NCBI GenBank assembly: GCA_963832835.1
Contig: CAWHVD010000001.1
Coordinates: 2,108,001 to 2,172,000 of the forward strand
DNA from: CAVPKN01 sp963832835
GTDB lineage: Bacteria > Chlamydiota > Chlamydiia > Chlamydiales > JAAKFR01
DNA length: 64,000 bases
Direction of reading: 5' to 3'
The notes under the pieces: generated by a model
The model's input: the letters and a program-made list of their open reading frames with translations, nothing else
The model's database searches: none
Told to the model about the DNA's origin: nothing
Made by a program: the position numbers and the translations under genes
Shown here: positions 1 to 7,943 of the stretch, piece after piece
Layout: every line of letters begins with the position of its first letter
How positions within the stretch are numbered: the first letter of the stretch is position 1

Positions 1-2
1 CC

Positions 3-3000
3 TTGGCAAATCAAAAGGCTGATGCAGAAGAGGTAGAAGCAGACCTCAGTTGGGAAGAGTTGGAGAAAATAGCTCTCTTATTTGATGTCAATCTACCCAT
101 AACCCGGGATCCAGAAACATTCAAAAAGACAGCTCACAAGTGCTTTTATGCAGTATTTCAGGCTTGCCATGATGGCGATTGGACTTTGATTGATCAAATC
201 TCTGAGGCCACCCTTTCCAAGCTTACTGATACTTGGGGGCAAACGCTTCTCATTGCTGCGGCAGGTGAAGGGAATAACGTTGCCGTTGAAGGTCTTATCA
301 AACGCCAAATCGCTCTGCAAAAAACAGACAGGGATGGTAATACCCCTCTTCATGCTGCTGCAAAAAATGGGTTTTCTCACCTTGTGCCTTTGCTGTGCGA
401 CTACTACATCAAGGATCTCAATAGCCAAGGGAAAAATGCTCACCACATTGCCGTAGAGTACGGCCATCTTGCCGTCTTAAAAACCCTGATCGCAAAAAAT
501 CCGAAAAGTGACTCTTTAAAAGAAGGAAATTTAAGTCTAACCCTTCTTGCCTTGTGCATCAGACACTCTAAGCACGATTGTCTCGACTTTCTGCTTAAAC
601 AGCCAGGTTATCGGCTGGAAGAGTCTTCTCAGCTGGGCACTCTTTTGCATGTTGCTATTCACTTTGGGCAATTTAGCACCCTCAGGCATCTGGTAGGATG
701 CTCGGGGGCTGCCATTCTGTTGCAAAAACAGGATGATCAAGGGCGCAATCCCCTTGCTTTGGCAGCTTTTGTCGGTGACCTGGAAGCGGTCGATTTTCTG
801 TATCAAAAAGTTGGCAATTGGGCAGGACACAATGGCTGGAGTGCTGCCCATTGGGCTGTGATAGGTAAGCAAGGAGAGGTTCTGAAACTTCTTGCTTATT
901 TGGGTATGAATCTTGAAATCCGAGATGGCGAGGGAAAGAGGCCTGAAGATCTCTTAAAAGATGATACAAGCTTTGAAGCAAAGCAAATCAAAAATATCTT
1001 AAATGGCTTAATCCAAAACAGGGATCAAATTCAGAAAAGTCCTCTCGATTTTCGCTCTCAACCGCCAGAGGGCATCGTGTTCAAAGGAGGAGGTCCTAGA
1101 GGTCTTGCCTATTTAGAAGCATTGCGTGCTCTTAAAGGTAAAAAAGCTTTAGATGAGGTGCAAAGAACCGCCGGAACTTCTGCTGGAGCCATTACGGCTG
1201 CTATCTTTGCTTTAGATCCCCAACTGAAAGATATTGATTCGCTTGAAAACCTTGATTTGATGCAGTTCCTTGACCCAGTTAAGGGAAAGGAGCCTCTCTT
1301 GAATGCCATGCTTGCTGCCAAAGACAAAGAGGGGACGATTTCTAAGATCGTCTCGGGGAGTTTTGAGATTGCCAAGGGGGCATGGAACCCTCTTAAGCTC
1401 TACAACGCTTTTTCTCAACTGGATGGTATTTGTGAGGGCGAGAATCTGCGCAAATGGGTTGAGTCAGAAATCTACAGGCGTACTGGGAAAGAACATTGTA
1501 CTTTTGGGGAGTTGAAGCAGGAAATACAGCGAGGGAAAAAGTTCCTTCATCTGCATGTATACGCCACGCGCTTGGAGGCGGGTCCGGACAAGAAAATCCT
1601 CCATTTTAGTTCAGAAAACCCCGAGTGGGATAACATTGTGATCTCAGATGCCATCCGTGCTTCGATGTCCATCCCCGGAGTCTATCAACCCTATACTGTA
1701 AGGGAAAAAACGCGCTCCAATACATTGGTTTCTAGGACTGATCTGGGTCCTTGTGTCGATGGTGGGCTGATTAAAAACTTTCCCATCGATGCATTTGATG
1801 TCCCAACAGATGGATACTACTCTAGCTTCAATAGAAGGACACTGGGACTGTGCTTGAAAGATGTTGAAGGGACAAGTAGCAAAACACCTCCTGTCAGTGG
1901 GATCCTGGATATCGCAAAAGCTTGTGCAAGCGTCTACTGGACTGCCGAAGAAACTTATGTCAGCACAGAAGAAAATCGGCATCGTACCATCGAGATTCCC
2001 ATTAAAGGTGTCGAACTTTGTGATTTTAACCTGACAAAAGAGCAAAAAGCAGGCCTTCTTAAGGCGGGAAGGGATAGCATTGAAAATGACAGCTCCCCCT
2101 TTGCCAAAGCAAGAGAATCGGATGTCTTTGTGCACATGAAGGCGAGTAATGTACCTACAAGCCTCCCCTTTTTTACTGGAAGACAGCAGGAGCTGCGCAG
2201 TTTGGAGCAGACCTTCATCTCCGATCCCCCTGCCTCAAACGACACCATCGTCCGCCTCATTTATGGGCTTCCCGGCATGGGCAAAACCGAGTTGACACGG
2301 GCTTTTGCAAGAAACCACCAGCAAGATTTTTCCATCATCTGGTTTATTGATAGTGCGACAATAGAACAAAAAAACCAAAGTTATCGAGGACTGGCAGAAA
2401 AACTGAATATCTCTATCCTTGATAAGGAATCTCCCCAGCAAATCGAAAGAAAAGTGCATGCGCGTTTACAAAATCATACCTATGACAAACCCTGGCTTCT
2501 GATCTTTGATAATGTCGAAGAGAAGATCTCTGTGCCTCAAGGGGGATATGTTTTGATGACCTCTCGCAATAGAGAAGTGTGGAGGAATGAGAAAGAGTGG
2601 ATCCACCTGGACAAATTTGAACAGAAAGATAGCTTGAAAATTCTTGCGGATATTACAGGAAAACGATCATCTCGCCTGGCTGAATTGGCACAAGAGCTAG
2701 GGCATTTCCCTTTAGCTTTGAACCAGGCAGCTCATTACATCCAAAGTGCAAATTGTAGCATTGAAGAATACTTGACAGTTCTCAAGAAAAATCCTGTGCT
2801 CGGAAAAATGGAACCGGATGAGCGTTACAAAAGAACCCTGCAAAATGTATGGCACATCACACTAGAAAAGTTAGAAAAAGATAACCCACAGGCCTCTGCA
2901 TGGCTAAAGGTATGCGCGCATTTAAACCCTGATGATATCCCACAAGAGTGGTTGACGGATTGGCTAGAGAAGCAGACAGGTGTAGAGGATTGGGATAAGA

Positions 3001-4415
3001 TGGAGATTACCAGAACTCTTACAGGTTTGTCTTTGATCAGGTCTCAGGGTGAGGAGTACTCCATGCACCGGCTGATGCAGCTTGTCGTACGCGGAGAGAC
3101 GAATGATCATTTTGAACGGGCGTATGAGCTTGTTAGTAGTCAGTATCCGAAACGGCGGAATGTTCAAGGCTATAAGTGCGATGAGAAATGGCTGGCTCAA
3201 GCTATTTCTGTTGCAGGATCTCCATTGGTTGGGTTGATTAACAGGCTAAAACTTGCTGACATGTTGGATCATATAGGACTGAAATTAACGAGCTTAGGAA
3301 ATCACGTCGATGCCTTGAAACACCACCAGCAAGCGCTTGACATTCGAAAAATGGCACAGCCACCTAAGCCACGCGATATAGCGATGAGCCATAACAATAT
3401 TGGAGCCACTTTAAGCAACTTAGGAGAGCATAAAGCCGCCTTGAAACACCACCAGGAAGCGCTTAAAATCCGAAAAGAGGCACAGCCACCTAAGCTATGC
3501 GATATAGCGATGAGCCATAACAATATTGGAGCCACTTTAAGCAACTTAGGAGAGCATGAAGCCGCCTTGAAACACCACCAGGAAGCGCTTAAAATCCGAA
3601 AAGAGGCACAGCCACCTAAGCTATGCGATATAGCGATGAGCCATAACAATATTGGAGCCACTTTAAGCAACTTAGGAGAGCATGAAGCCGCCTTGAAACA
3701 CCACCAGGAAGCACTTAAAATCCGAAAAGAGGCACGGCTACCAACCCATATAGCGATGAGCCATAACAATATTGGAGCCACTTTTAGCAACTTAGGAGAG
3801 CATGAAGCCGCCTTGGAACACCACCAGGAAGCACTTAAAATCCGAAAAGAGGCACGGCTACCAACCCATATAGCGATGAGCCATAACAATATTGGAGCCA
3901 CTTTTAGCAACTTAGGAGAGCATGAAGCCGCCTTGGAACACCACCAGGAAGCACTTAAAATCCGAAAAGATTCACTGCCACCAACCCATCCCGATTTAGC
4001 GATGAGCTATCACAATACGGGAGCTGCTTTAAGCAACTTAGAAAGACACGCAGAGGCCTTGGAACACCACCGGGAAGCGCTTAAAATCCGAAAAGAGACG
4101 CTACCACCTAACCACCCTTATATAGCGATGAGCTATAACAACGTGGGAATAAGTTTACGAGATTTAGGACAGCACCAAGAAGCCTTGGAGCATCAACAGA
4201 AAGCACTAGAAATTTGTGCTTCTCAAGAAAATCATCCTGATCATGAACTCTATCTGGAAAACTTCATCGATACGCTAAACAAGCAAACCGACAATCAGGT
4301 GTGCGAAAAGGCGAAGCAGGAGATCCTCGCTCTGTATACAGAAAAACTAGGAGAAGATCACGCCCTCAGCAAAGAGCTGAAAGCCGCCTGTCCCAAAAGA
4401 TGGACATTCTGGTAA
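3..4415 (+). CDS. Ankyrin-patatin-NB-ARC-TPR giant protein (5' end at window edge)
   Basis: The frame opens at a TTG at the first bases of the window, so the true start may lie upstream. Domains in order: ankyrin-like repeats (about residues 80-330); a patatin-like phospholipase with oxyanion loop GGGPRG near 362, nucleophile motif GTSAG at 391-395 (Ser393) and a catalytic Asp in DGG at about 586; an NB-ARC/STAND ATPase with P-loop GLPGMGKTE near 755 and Walker B-like LLIFDN; then about eight kinesin-light-chain-type TPRs (about 1080-1400). The patatin dyad looks intact, so lipid acyl hydrolysis controlled by a STAND switch is the expected activity. Such effector-STAND-TPR layouts occur in fungal NLR-like proteins and bacterial defence proteins. 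Whether this one serves defence or acts as a host-directed effector is inference. Several TPRs are nearly identical at the DNA level. Confidence 0.85.
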   Translation: MANQKADAEEVEADLSWEELEKIALLFDVNLPITRDPETFKKTAHKCFYAVFQACHDGDWTLIDQISEATLSKLTDTWGQTLLIAAAGEGNNVAVEGLIKRQIALQKTDRDGNTPLHAAAKNGFSHLVPLLCDYYIKDLNSQGKNAHHIAVEYGHLAVLKTLIAKNPKSDSLKEGNLSLTLLALCIRHSKHDCLDFLLKQPGYRLEESSQLGTLLHVAIHFGQFSTLRHLVGCSGAAILLQKQDDQGRNPLALAAFVGDLEAVDFLYQKVGNWAGHNGWSAAHWAVIGKQGEVLKLLAYLGMNLEIRDGEGKRPEDLLKDDTSFEAKQIKNILNGLIQNRDQIQKSPLDFRSQPPEGIVFKGGGPRGLAYLEALRALKGKKALDEVQRTAGTSAGAITAAIFALDPQLKDIDSLENLDLMQFLDPVKGKEPLLNAMLAAKDKEGTISKIVSGSFEIAKGAWNPLKLYNAFSQLDGICEGENLRKWVESEIYRRTGKEHCTFGELKQEIQRGKKFLHLHVYATRLEAGPDKKILHFSSENPEWDNIVISDAIRASMSIPGVYQPYTVREKTRSNTLVSRTDLGPCVDGGLIKNFPIDAFDVPTDGYYSSFNRRTLGLCLKDVEGTSSKTPPVSGILDIAKACASVYWTAEETYVSTEENRHRTIEIPIKGVELCDFNLTKEQKAGLLKAGRDSIENDSSPFAKARESDVFVHMKASNVPTSLPFFTGRQQELRSLEQTFISDPPASNDTIVRLIYGLPGMGKTELTRAFARNHQQDFSIIWFIDSATIEQKNQSYRGLAEKLNISILDKESPQQIERKVHARLQNHTYDKPWLLIFDNVEEKISVPQGGYVLMTSRNREVWRNEKEWIHLDKFEQKDSLKILADITGKRSSRLAELAQELGHFPLALNQAAHYIQSANCSIEEYLTVLKKNPVLGKMEPDERYKRTLQNVWHITLEKLEKDNPQASAWLKVCAHLNPDDIPQEWLTDWLEKQTGVEDWDKMEITRTLTGLSLIRSQGEEYSMHRLMQLVVRGETNDHFERAYELVSSQYPKRRNVQGYKCDEKWLAQAISVAGSPLVGLINRLKLADMLDHIGLKLTSLGNHVDALKHHQQALDIRKMAQPPKPRDIAMSHNNIGATLSNLGEHKAALKHHQEALKIRKEAQPPKLCDIAMSHNNIGATLSNLGEHEAALKHHQEALKIRKEAQPPKLCDIAMSHNNIGATLSNLGEHEAALKHHQEALKIRKEARLPTHIAMSHNNIGATFSNLGEHEAALEHHQEALKIRKEARLPTHIAMSHNNIGATFSNLGEHEAALEHHQEALKIRKDSLPPTHPDLAMSYHNTGAALSNLERHAEALEHHREALKIRKETLPPNHPYIAMSYNNVGISLRDLGQHQEALEHQQKALEICASQENHPDHELYLENFIDTLNKQTDNQVCEKAKQEILALYTEKLGEDHALSKELKAACPKRWTFW
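3430..3990 (+). repeat. Near-identical tandem repeats encoding TPR units
   Basis: Units of 120-126 bases encoding NNIGATLSNLGEHEAALKHH and following residues repeat four to five times with very few differences. The longer units differ from the shorter ones by the PPKLCD versus LPTH linker. The near-identity points to recent expansion or gene conversion of the TPR array, so copy number may vary between strains. Confidence 0.85.
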
Positions 4416-4540
4416 TGGGAATATTAAAGCTCCCAGGCAGATGAGTTTTTCCAAATACTTGAAGGGAACATCCCACGCCTTTTGGCTTTCTTGAGCAGCG
4501 CAAGTGGATGCTTTTATTACATGTCTTTTTCTTCAATTTG

Positions 4541-4573
4541 ACATAAAACCTCACTATTGGTTAGGTTTTATGT
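4541..4573. promoter_or_regulatory. Inverted repeat, candidate AbiEi operator
   Basis: A perfect 11-base inverted repeat (acataaaacct and aggttttatgt, 11-base spacer) ends directly before the first ATG of the AbiEi-like gene. A TTGACA sequence at 4538-4543 overlaps its left arm and could be a -35 box. AbiEi antitoxins are known to autorepress by binding inverted repeats in their promoter, so this is a plausible operator. No binding is shown by the sequence itself. Confidence 0.5.
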
Positions 4574-5179
4574 ATGAGAAAAAATGAGATGGAACAAAAC
4601 CTTTACCAGATAGCCAGTCTCCAGCAAGGATATTTTACGGCTCGCCAAGCCAAAGAGGCTGGATATGCGGATAGCCGTTTCTCCTACCATGTAAGAAACG
4701 GGCGATGGATTCGAGAAGGACGAGGGATTTATCGGCTGGCTAACTATCCCCTGGGAGACCGACCTGATTTGGTTTATTGGAGCCTATGGTCGTGTAACCG
4801 TTCAGGTGAGATACAGGGAGTATTTTCGCATCAAACAGCTCTTGCTGTTCATGATCTTAGCGATGTAATGCCAGCTTCTTATTATCTAACGGTTCCAGAA
4901 AATTTTCGAAGATATCATAAGCCTCCTAAAAACTTGGTACTTCATTTTGCCGACCTTAGAGAAGAGGAGATATCGGAATTCGAGGGGTACAAAGTAACCA
5001 CTCCCGAAAGAACCATTCGAGATGTCCTGCTGGAGGAGAGCATCTCTGATGAGGTGGTAATTCAGGCAATAGGGGATGGTCTGCAAAAGGGAGTCATCTC
5101 CTCCAGCCTGCTTACACGAATTTCTAGTGAACTGGATTTGGAACGAATAAAACGAATCATGAACGCGGTGGCATATTGA
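4574..5179 (+). CDS. AbiEi-family antitoxin / winged-helix regulator
   Basis: 201 residues. The N-terminus (YFTARQAKEAGY, then HVRNGRWIREGRGIYRL) is the winged helix-turn-helix pattern of AbiEi antitoxins of type IV toxin-antitoxin systems. The C-terminal half (TTPERTIRDVL and following) fits the AbiEi C-terminal domain. AbiEi normally represses its operon and counteracts the AbiEii nucleotidyltransferase toxin. The alternative start at 4589 (MEQNLYQ) fits family starts equally well. The stop overlaps the start of the next frame (ATGA-type coupling, 5177-5181), as in abiE operons, but the toxin gene is truncated after about 27 codons. The antitoxin therefore looks orphaned. Confidence 0.75.
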   Translation: MRKNEMEQNLYQIASLQQGYFTARQAKEAGYADSRFSYHVRNGRWIREGRGIYRLANYPLGDRPDLVYWSLWSCNRSGEIQGVFSHQTALAVHDLSDVMPASYYLTVPENFRRYHKPPKNLVLHFADLREEEISEFEGYKVTTPERTIRDVLLEESISDEVVIQAIGDGLQKGVISSSLLTRISSELDLERIKRIMNAVAY

Positions 5180-5274
5180 TGAGCAAGATATTTTCCTCCT
5201 CAGCAAGCTTTCGACAAAGTCTAGAGAGCCGGTTAAAAGCAATTTCCAAAGAAAAAGGTTCATGCCGTTTATAA
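5179..5274 (+). pseudogene. AbiEii toxin 5' remnant
   Basis: A 31-codon frame starts at an ATG overlapping the AbiEi stop. It reads MSKIFSSSASFRQSLESRL and then KAISKEKG, matching the conserved opening of AbiEii nucleotidyltransferases (S-x-R-x-x-L followed by a basic stretch and KEKG). After KEKG the similarity stops and the sequence becomes an Rhs toxin tip in another frame, so the catalytic domain is absent. I read this as a recombination junction near 5255. Confidence 0.6.
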
Positions 5275-5752
5275 CGCGACCCATGGTAAACATCCTGATC
5301 TGAAAGAATGCAGGATGGGACTAAAATACACAGCTACTGAACCGGTTAAGCAGCTGCATACTATGTGGAACAGCTTTTTTGAGAAGAGTTCCGTAAATGC
5401 GAAATTCTTGATGGTATGTCACAGTCAAGGGGCAATCCATGTCAGAAATGCTCTTTTGGATTATCCACCAGCACTTAGAAAGCGTATTATCGTTGTTGCC
5501 ATAGCTCCTGCGGCTTTTATTTACCAAGCAACCTGCGCACAAGTTATCCATGTCAGAAATGAATCATCACTGAGAGATTTTGTGCCCCGTTTCGATTCAG
5601 AGGGAGCAAAGCGATCAAAGGAAACCATTGTAAATGTTAAATCTCATCCTGATGCGGATAGATTCGATCATTCATTTATTAGTCCGACATATCGATCCGA
5701 ACTATATTTGCGATTAAATAATTTTATTGAAAGTGGAGGAAGAAAAATTTGA
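5258..5752 (+). pseudogene. Orphan Rhs C-terminal tip, alpha/beta-hydrolase type
   Basis: The homologous frame begins before the first ATG (5315), reading VHAVYNATHG, which aligns with GLYNPTHG in the full Rhs protein at 55773-60926. The match continues through the nucleophile elbow CHSQG (Ser37 counted from 5315), RKRIIVVAIAPA against RKRIRVVAFAPA, and a C-terminal His region (DRFDHSFISPTYRSEL against WHDHSILSPTFEKAL). The N-terminal part of the hydrolase and the whole Rhs core are missing and there is no clear ribosome binding site. It is a displaced toxin tip, probably non-functional or a spare cassette for recombination with a complete Rhs. Its stop overlaps the next gene by TTGA. Confidence 0.75.
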
Positions 5753-6297
5753 AAAAATGTATTACCTGTTTTATCTGCCTTTCCTTTTTCTTTACTGTAG
5801 GATTCAAATTGTCTAAGAATGCTGACTACGAAATCTCCAAAAGCGAGCAAGCAGTAAATGCAGTTTTAGGTCAGACAAAGGCTGTTTTGAAAAAGCGATA
5901 TAAAATAGATCCTGTTGCCACCAACGTTGCAATGCCAGGAGGAGTAATAAAACTACTTGGGTTAGATTTTCAAATAGTGGGTCCTTTAAAAAAAGAGAGA
6001 ATAAGAGAAATTCTAATCGATTGCGCTCAAGAACTTCTAAACGTGATCAACACAAATCCACAAATTAAACCATACTTGGAGCGATATCCATTCACTATAA
6101 AAAATGTTGAAATTAATCTTTTTATAGCTGATTCAACTAGAAGAGAAATTAATCATCCAGAAATAGGTATTGCAAGTATTTCAGAAGGACAACTCGATTA
6201 TTTGACGTTAACGTATACCAATGTTCCACAAAAAATAAGTAGGATTAGTGAATCCTATCAAGAAGCTTTAACCAAGATTGAAGAACAAAAGAACTAG
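5749..6297 (+). CDS. Immunity-like exported protein, partner of Rhs hydrolase tip
   Basis: 182 residues starting at TTG, with a hydrophobic N-terminal segment (about residues 4-18). It is homologous to the protein at 55261-55776: DCAQELLNVINTNPQIKPYL against ECANILLESMNANPDNRRYF, followed by (E)RYP/HFP and a shared length near 175 residues. In both places the gene overlaps the end of the hydrolase tip by four bases. This repeated pairing is the basis for calling it an immunity protein. Function is inference; a secretion partner or adaptor is the main alternative. The signal peptide puts it in the cell envelope, where a lipase-type toxin would act. Confidence 0.65.
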   Translation: MKKCITCFICLSFFFTVGFKLSKNADYEISKSEQAVNAVLGQTKAVLKKRYKIDPVATNVAMPGGVIKLLGLDFQIVGPLKKERIREILIDCAQELLNVINTNPQIKPYLERYPFTIKNVEINLFIADSTRREINHPEIGIASISEGQLDYLTLTYTNVPQKISRISESYQEALTKIEEQKN

Positions 6298-6434
6298 AAT
6301 TAAGGAGGTTAAAATGAAGCAAGATGTCACGGGGAAAAAAGAATTGGCCGCTTTAAAAGACGCTCCCTCTCCAGAGCTTGAGGGTGAGTTGGTTCCCGTT
6401 GATGATCTTAAGAATTTTGTGAAGGCTGCTTTAA

Positions 6435-7724
6435 TCAAGAGTGATAATTGTGAAGAAAAGTGGCTTTACTGCGAGTCTGAAGCAAAAGCTGCAGTAGCTT
6501 CTCAGCCGTCAGGGCGTTCTGATGAAAAAGATTTGATAGCTTACGCATGAACACCTTTCCTAAAACCCCTCTCAAATAGTTCGGTTCGAAAGTACAGCAC
6601 TTACGAGCTGTAGCGAATCCGCGGCTAGGGTCTACTGTTTTGATGACATTCATCGCTAGTCGCCTGAAAAATGCCATGTTCTCCGCTATAAAACCGACTT
6701 TTGCTTGAGCAGCATCTTCCTTGAAAATCACATCCAAAACCCAATGCAATGGATTTTCAATCAACCAGTGGCCACGAATCCAGCCAGCAAACTGCTTTGC
6801 CGTTGCCTTACGGCTTGAAAAGTAGTACCGAATTTCAGACGTTTTTTTATCGCCCACCTCTCTCTCAGATACCACCTCAATAATGGCTTGTAGTCCAGGC
6901 CAAGTCTCTGCTTGAGGCAGCCAGTCTAGTGCTGTGCATACACATACTGATCGTCGCTCGATCCTCCCATGGCCCTTTTCTGGAGAGGGAAGGTACCTTT
7001 CTACATCGACTTCTTCATATGCAACAGCTCGAGCCTGATTGAAAAAATTCTGTGCTTCCGCATGAAAGTTCCCCTGGTTTCCCTTGAGTCCGATCAAATA
7101 GTCGGCTCCATGATCTAGGAATTTCTGAGCATGGGCCACATTAGCAAAAAGGGCATCCGCTGAGATCAATGCACCGCTTACGTCGATGTCTTTTAACAGA
7201 GCATTGATTACTTTTGGCTCTGATGATTTGTCCGGAACCTTTTCTTGGGCTAATACAAGCCTTTGCTCTGCTGCAAACAGCTCCACGAGATGTACGAGAC
7301 ACTCATCTGTAGAGGCTCCTCTTAAACGTTTGCCATCGATGACAAGCAGCTGATCACGTAGCTGCTCTGGCATGTTCGCAAACCATTTTTTGAGCAGTTG
7401 CTTGAAGGTTGCCGGTGACAATCTTGCAAGAAGCCACCACAAAGTATCATAGGATGGCGCTCGAAAAGTCTGTCTTATTGAGTCGTTGATCCATTCGATA
7501 TAAAGCTCAGCATAGATGGTCAGATCAGACACAGTATTGGATCCACTGAGATATCCACAGAGAAGTAGTAGCATTAAAAACCAAAACGGATACACCGTCT
7601 TGCCTAGCTGCCTTGGGTCGTCTGTATCAGGGAAGGCCCCCTTAACAGAACTCGCAAATTTCTCTAGGTCAATATCTTGCTTTAATTCAAAAAATTTTGG
7701 GTCTTGGGTTTTTCGACTGGGCAT
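6435..7724 (-). CDS. ISAs1-family DDE transposase
   Basis: About 429 residues with the family layout: N-terminal DDE_Tnp_1-associated region (FPDTDDPRQLGKTVYPF), first Asp in VIDGKRLRG, second Asp in ISADALFA, GLKGNQ, and the terminal ENPLHWVLDVIFKED with the catalytic Glu. The ATG at 7724 is preceded by AGGAGA at good spacing; a GTG at 7730 is also possible. The frame has no stop inside the element. It runs through the inverted repeat and ends 25 codons into the interrupted host gene at 6435. Confidence 0.92.
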   Translation of the reverse strand: MPSRKTQDPKFFELKQDIDLEKFASSVKGAFPDTDDPRQLGKTVYPFWFLMLLLLCGYLSGSNTVSDLTIYAELYIEWINDSIRQTFRAPSYDTLWWLLARLSPATFKQLLKKWFANMPEQLRDQLLVIDGKRLRGASTDECLVHLVELFAAEQRLVLAQEKVPDKSSEPKVINALLKDIDVSGALISADALFANVAHAQKFLDHGADYLIGLKGNQGNFHAEAQNFFNQARAVAYEEVDVERYLPSPEKGHGRIERRSVCVCTALDWLPQAETWPGLQAIIEVVSEREVGDKKTSEIRYYFSSRKATAKQFAGWIRGHWLIENPLHWVLDVIFKEDAAQAKVGFIAENMAFFRRLAMNVIKTVDPSRGFATARKCCTFEPNYLRGVLGKVFMRKLSNLFHQNALTAEKLLQLLLQTRSKATFLHNYHS

Positions 7725-7824
7725 TTTCACTCTCCTGCATCGGAGCTATGAAAACAAAAAACTTTAGTTTACCGCTAAGAAAAATTTCACGCAGCTATCA
7801 AATCTTTTTCATCAGAACGCCCTG
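6510..7824 (-). mobile_element. ISAs1-family insertion sequence with 9-bp target duplication
   Basis: The ends are 32-base perfect inverted repeats (outer bases CAGGGCGTTCTGATGAAAAA) at 6510-6541 and 7793-7824. They are flanked by the direct repeat CTCAGCCGT at 6501-6509 and 7825-7833. ISAs1 elements (IS4 superfamily) make 8-10 base duplications, which fits. Perfect ends and duplication indicate a recent insertion. It carries one transposase gene on the minus strand. Confidence 0.92.
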
Positions 7825-7943
7825 CTCAGCCGTTTTCAGGATTATTCACAAACCGTAAGGTGGAATACCTCAATAGTTACAGATAGCCCTAGCTATTTTT
7901 AAAGAAAATCAATAAGCTACTTCTGCAAATCCTTGAGGTACAT

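Larger units (their letters stand above)
6314..7886 (+). pseudogene. Small acidic gene interrupted by ISAs1-family insertion
   Basis: A strong AAGGAGG at 6302-6308 sets the start at 6314 (MKQDVTGKKELAALKD). The frame runs to the left IS end at 6510. Removing the IS and one copy of the 9-base target duplication restores a continuous 82-codon frame ending at 7884-7886. I do not recognise the protein. It follows the immunity-like gene by 16 bases and may have been co-transcribed with it. Confidence 0.6.

Noticed and set aside
3302..3910. 202-residue minus-strand frame with hydrophobic repeats
   Set aside because: Mirror of the tandem TPR repeats in the large plus-strand gene; repeats keep the antisense frame open.
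4886..5293. 135-residue minus-strand frame over the AbiEi gene
   Set aside because: Shadow of the plus-strand AbiEi gene, whose motifs are clear.
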